NCBI GenBank assembly: GCA_028285405.1
Contig: JANQPH010000029.1
Coordinates: 1-51,796 of the forward strand
Origin: Thermoleophilia bacterium
GTDB lineage: Bacteria > Actinomycetota > Thermoleophilia > Miltoncostaeales > Miltoncostaeaceae
DNA: 51,796 nt
Direction: 5' to 3'
The position numbers and the translations under genes were made by a program. The stretch's first letter is position 1. The number at the start of each line of letters is the position of its first letter. The notes below the pieces were generated by a model that did no database searches, had not been told where the DNA came from, and saw only the letters and a program-made list of their open reading frames with translations. Of the stretch, positions 49,336 through 51,796 are shown piece by piece.

Positions 49336-49536
49336 ATGGGTGTCAGAGAGCGGGTCGCAGAACATCGTGCTCGCATGCGTGAGCGAGGTCTTCGCCCGGT
49401 GCAGATGTGGGTGCCCGACGTGCGGTCGCAGGAGTTCGCCGCCGAGGCGAACCGGCAGGCGGTCGCCGTGGCAAGTGCCGATCGTGTGCACGACGATCAG
49501 GATTTCGTCGAGGCGATCTCGGCGCCCTGGGAGTGA
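49336..49536 (+). CDS. MazE-family antitoxin (DUF3018-like)
   Basis: A 66-residue antitoxin. RVAEHRARMRERGLRPVQMWVPD is the DNA-binding N-terminus of the DUF3018 group of MazE-type antitoxins; the acidic C-terminus (DDQDFVEAISAPWE) would wrap the toxin. Its TGA overlaps the GTG of the toxin gene, the normal arrangement for coupled production. The preceding bases contain a palindrome likely used for self-repression. Confidence 0.85.
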   Translation: MGVRERVAEHRARMRERGLRPVQMWVPDVRSQEFAAEANRQAVAVASADRVHDDQDFVEAISAPWE

Positions 49537-49859
49537 AGCGCGGGGACATCGTGCTCGTCGCAGGCGGGGTCTATGCCTCCAAGCCTCGGCCGGCGCTCGT
49601 GGTCCAGGACGACCGACTCGCGGCGACGGCGTCGGTCACCGTGTGTCCGTTCACGACGAGCGTGGTAGATGCGCCGCTCCTGCGCATGCCCGTCTCGGCC
49701 GATGAGGGAAACGGGCTCGCGGAGGATTCTTGGCTGATGGTCGACAAGCTGACCACCGTGCGTCGCTCAAACGTGCGTGACGTGGTCGGGCAGCTCGCCG
49801 CGGCGCAGGTCGGCGAGCTCGAGCGGCTACTCGTCGTCTTCCTGGGCCTCGCGGACTAA
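49533..49859 (+). CDS. mazF: MazF-family toxin (endoribonuclease)
   Basis: A 108-residue PemK/MazF-fold protein. KRGDIVLVAGGVYASKPRPALVVQDD (2-27, in part the conserved strand-loop RG.I.....(K)xRPalvvq), TVCPFTTSV and SWLMVDKLTTVRRSNV are the family marks; MazF enzymes cut mRNA at short motifs. GTG 49533 overlaps the antitoxin stop. It forms a type II toxin-antitoxin pair with the upstream gene. Confidence 0.9.
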   Translation: MKRGDIVLVAGGVYASKPRPALVVQDDRLAATASVTVCPFTTSVVDAPLLRMPVSADEGNGLAEDSWLMVDKLTTVRRSNVRDVVGQLAAAQVGELERLLVVFLGLAD

Positions 49860-50024
49860 GCGACCACCCCGGAGGGCCGGTAGAGCCCGATCCAGAGGTC
49901 CTGCGACCAGCGGCGTTGGGCGAGAGCCCCGTCTGTGGCCCTTCCCACCACTACTCAACATAACTTCCGTTCGCGTGCGTTCTCACGGCGCGACGAGTTC
50001 CGGCGAGAGACCCGGGCTTGGCGA

Positions 50025-51125
50025 CTAGGCGGAGTCGCGAAGGCGCTGAGCTGCGCGCACGGTGGCGAGCTTGTCGAGCGCTTGGGCCTCGATCTGGCGG
50101 ATCCGCTCCCGGGTGAGCCCGAAACCTCGTCCGATCTGCGCGAACGTGAGCGGCTGTCCCCCGTTGAGGCCATAGCGGAGCTCGAGCACCCGTCGCTCCC
50201 GGTCGTCGAGCGCGTCGAGCGCGTCGCGAAGACCCTCCTTGCGGAGCACGGTCGCGGCCGCCTCCTCGGGCGCGACCGCGGCCTCGTCGGGCAGGCGCCA
50301 GCCGAACTCCGAGTTGTCCTCGTCACCGACCGGCTGCTCGAGGGACACGGGCGTGCGCGCACTCCCGGCGATCGACTCGACATCAGCTTCTGACAGCTTT
50401 GCCGCGTTGGCGATCTCGGCGACCAGCGGCTCGCGCCCGAGCTCGCTCTGGAGTTGGCGCTCGACGCGGTTGATCCGGTTGAGCTTCTCGACCACGTGGA
50501 CGGGTATGCGGATCGTGCGGCCCTTGTCCGCGATGCCGCGGGTCACCGCCTGCCTGATCCACCAGGTGGCGTAGGTCGAGAACTTGTAGCCCTTCCGGTA
50601 GTCGAACTTCTCGACCGCTCGAACCAGGCCCAGCGTTCCCTCCTGGATCAGGTCCAGGAACGGCAGCCCCTGGTGGCGATAGCGCTTGGCGATCGCGACC
50701 ACGAGGCGCAGATTCGACTCGATCATGACGTGCTTTGCCTCGAGGTCACCCGACTCGATCCGCTTGGCCAGCTCGACCTCTTCGCGTGCCGTCAGGAGCG
50801 GCGATCGGCCGACGTCTCGAAGATAGAGCTGGAGGGAGTCGGTTCCGGCATCCAGCCGGGAGCTCGTCCGAGGCGACGCGCCGTTGCCGGCGAGCTCATG
50901 CGTGTCACCCTCCTCGAGCAGCTCGACTCCCGCCTCCTCGAGTGCCGCCTGCAGCTGCCCGAGCGAGTCCTCGTCGAGATCGCCGGCCGCCACCTCGTCG
51001 AGGTCGAGAACGCCCTGCTCTAGTCCGCGGGCGATGAGCTCCTGGAGCTTGTCGCTGCTGTTGCTGAGACGGCTGATGGCTCGCGTCCTCCGCTTGGCTT
51101 TTCGGACGACCGAATCGGCGCGCAT
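50025..51125 (-). CDS. rpoD: RpoD/SigA-type principal sigma factor
   Basis: A 366-residue sigma-70 factor. An N-terminal region 1.1-like helix bundle (KLQELIARGLEQGVLDLDEV to LEEAGVELLEE, 26-72) is present, as in primary sigma factors. Region 1.2 is DSLQLYLRDVGRSPLLTAREE, region 2 is NLRLVVAIAKRYRHQGLPFLDLIQEG (quoted in part) with FDYRKGYKFSTYATWWIRQA for -10 recognition, and region 4 ends in LTFAQIGRGFGLTRERIRQIEAQAL. ATG 51123-51125 is chosen because conserved-looking basic sequence begins there; the frame is open for 70 more codons upstream but they look non-coding. A promoter-like TTGACC/TAGGGT pair lies about 75 bp upstream. Confidence 0.92.
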   Translation of the reverse strand: MRADSVVRKAKRRTRAISRLSNSSDKLQELIARGLEQGVLDLDEVAAGDLDEDSLGQLQAALEEAGVELLEEGDTHELAGNGASPRTSSRLDAGTDSLQLYLRDVGRSPLLTAREEVELAKRIESGDLEAKHVMIESNLRLVVAIAKRYRHQGLPFLDLIQEGTLGLVRAVEKFDYRKGYKFSTYATWWIRQAVTRGIADKGRTIRIPVHVVEKLNRINRVERQLQSELGREPLVAEIANAAKLSEADVESIAGSARTPVSLEQPVGDEDNSEFGWRLPDEAAVAPEEAAATVLRKEGLRDALDALDDRERRVLELRYGLNGGQPLTFAQIGRGFGLTRERIRQIEAQALDKLATVRAAQRLRDSA

Positions 51126-51198
51126 CGGCGTGATCTGGGCCGGTCCGACCTCGAGCGTTGGGGCGCATTGGTCGGGTGGGCCCGCCACCGACCGCCCC

Positions 51199-51229
51199 AC
51201 CCTAAGACCTGAAGTCGAGTTGAGGTCAA
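51199..51229 (-). promoter_or_regulatory. Probable promoter of the sigma factor gene
   Basis: On the minus strand TTGACC (51229-51224) and TAGGGT (51204-51199) are separated by 19 bp. TTGACC is five of six to the -35 consensus. A leader of about 65 nt would result. Confidence 0.5.
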
Positions 51230-51272
51230 GCTCGTCCAGGCCCCGCGACCTGCCGGCCCGAGGCACCGGCAG

Positions 51273-51292
51273 CGCCGAGCGATCGCTCGGCG
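51273..51292. promoter_or_regulatory. 20-bp perfect palindrome upstream of the sigma factor promoter
   Basis: CGCCGAGCGATCGCTCGGCG reads the same on both strands. It lies about 45 bp upstream of the -35 box, a position suited to an activator or repressor site; as RNA it would form a hairpin without a normal loop. Confidence 0.45.
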
Positions 51293-51339
51293 TCCAACCG
51301 GCCGGTCCGGGTCGTCTGGAACTCTGGCCGGTCACTCCA

Positions 51340-51409
51340 CCCTGGGGGCTCTCCCAATCGGGTCAGCGAGGCGAACCCCTCGCTGTGGTCGGACGTAGCG
51401 CCCCCAGGG
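51340..51409. ncRNA. Candidate structured RNA or cis element (70 nt)
   Basis: A perfect 10-bp closing stem (CCCTGGGGGC / GCCCCCAGGG) encloses two further hairpins: CCC-AATC-GGG at 51353-51362 and a 7-bp stem AGCGAGG-CGAACC-CCTCGCT at 51365-51384. The multibranched form is possible on either strand. It does not match SRP RNA, tmRNA, 6S, T-box or any riboswitch I know. It may be a leader element or just a complex terminator. Confidence 0.35.
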
Positions 51410-51588
51410 CGAGCGCTGCGGCCTGCGCGTCGGCCAACCAGCCCCGGGGGCACTGATGCGACGACCAGAGGTCGTCAGCAGCAAGAGCCGGGGCTCTGTG
51501 CCCTCCTTGCCGACCCGGCTGCGGCCTCTCGCGCCAACAGCTGCGATCGACCGGCGCGGGGCGCCGATCGCTCTCGCTGGGCGCTCAC

Positions 51589-51796
51589 TCAGGCGCCGAC
51601 GATCTCCAGCACCTTGTCGGTCGAGACCAGGTGGCGCTTGAAGTCCATGGTCTTGGTGTCGATCCCAAGGGCCAGGCCAAGCAGCTGGGGCAGGTGGAGC
51701 ACCGGCATGTTGTACTCGGTGTCATTCAGCTCTTCGGCCTTGCGCTGGTAGGCGTCCATCGCCAGGTGGCACAGCGGACACGGGGTCACCATGCAG
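51589..51796 (-). CDS. HdrB-like CCG-domain protein (5' part beyond window edge)
   Basis: Only the last 68 codons are present. CMVTPCPLCHLAMDAYQ is the second cysteine motif of the CCG domain found in heterodisulfide reductase subunit B and in related succinate dehydrogenase/glycolate oxidase subunits; MPVLHLPQLLGLALG is also typical of the HdrB C-terminus. The domain binds a non-cubane [4Fe-4S] cluster in true HdrB. In actinobacteria such proteins belong to Hdr-like or SdhE-type electron transfer complexes. It is on the same strand as the sigma factor gene. Confidence 0.82.
   Translation of the reverse strand, partial: CMVTPCPLCHLAMDAYQRKAEELNDTEYNMPVLHLPQLLGLALGIDTKTMDFKRHLVSTDKVLEIVGA

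Larger units (their letters stand above)
51126..51588 (-). other. Long upstream region of the sigma factor gene (463 bp)
   Basis: No gene found on either strand. It holds a promoter-like pair (51199-51229), a 20-bp palindrome (51273-51292), a multi-hairpin element (51340-51409) and a small hairpin GACGACC-AGA-GGTCGTC (51460-51476). The last could end transcription from the HdrB-like gene. The length and structure are unusual in an otherwise compact window. Confidence 0.6.

Noticed and set aside
51340-51409. SRP RNA, T-box or 6S RNA
   Set aside because: The GGAAGGA-type SRP apical motif is missing, AGGGTGG near the minus-strand end is not followed by the T-box ACCGCG, and 70 nt is too short for 6S RNA.

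Overview
The window is one continuous stretch of high-GC bacterial chromosome with tightly packed genes on both strands. Several things suggest an actinobacterium, probably of the deep-branching Thermoleophilia type (Solirubrobacterales-like): the GC-rich codon use, the frequent GTG starts, TANNNT boxes placed 6-9 nt before start codons (leaderless transcription), a PPi-type phosphofructokinase, RTX and 20-residue repeat secreted proteins, and the DUF1800/DUF1501 pair. The lineage is an inference from gene content. I saw no rRNA, tRNA, insertion sequence, prophage or CRISPR array.

Layout. 1-5638: edge-truncated TRPM/LSDAT-type SLOG protein and nitroreductase, a secreted two-CBM2 lytic polysaccharide monooxygenase, and a type IA topoisomerase (TopB-like). 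5752-13131: phosphofructokinase, PAP2 phosphatase, NhaA antiporter, stand-alone 5'-3' exonuclease, quinone-oxidoreductase-like protein, nitrilase-family hydrolase and an AlkA-like DNA glycosylase. 13171-22947: HAD phosphatases, an MscL channel carrying a DUF4177-like tail, a DUF2079 membrane protein, an SbtA-type bicarbonate permease, a DHA2 MFS pump, a mutarotase, transaldolase and a DUF6544-like protein. 23063-25977: acetate/succinate-type transporter, secreted repeat protein, and a CmtR-like metal repressor followed by an unlisted 20-codon cysteine-rich peptide. 26064-33668: aldo/keto reductase, luciferase-like oxidoreductase, NagD-like phosphatase, a tandem glycine riboswitch driving gcvP, and a class C beta-lactamase-family protein.

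33764-38089 is a four-gene block with overlapping stop/start codons: a GH26-like hydrolase, DUF1800, DUF1501 and a cupredoxin. 38139-42002 holds an SDR, an RTX protein, and a TetR regulator facing a YceI/FMN-reductase operon across two matching palindromes. In 42030-47517 two near-identical zinc alcohol dehydrogenases flank a GAF histidine kinase/NarL response regulator pair; an identical 12-nt palindrome lies before the kinase (in the intergenic region shared with the first dehydrogenase) and before the second dehydrogenase. An FmdB zinc ribbon and a second transporter paralogue follow. 47784-51796: CBS protein, ClbS/DfsB-like protein, SnoaL-like protein, MazEF pair, the principal-type sigma factor with a long structured upstream region, and the edge-truncated end of an HdrB-like CCG-domain protein.

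The most interesting units are the metal repressor plus metallothionein-like micro-gene (24878-25309), the GH26/DUF1800/DUF1501/cupredoxin operon, and the two-component system wired by palindromes to duplicated dehydrogenases.
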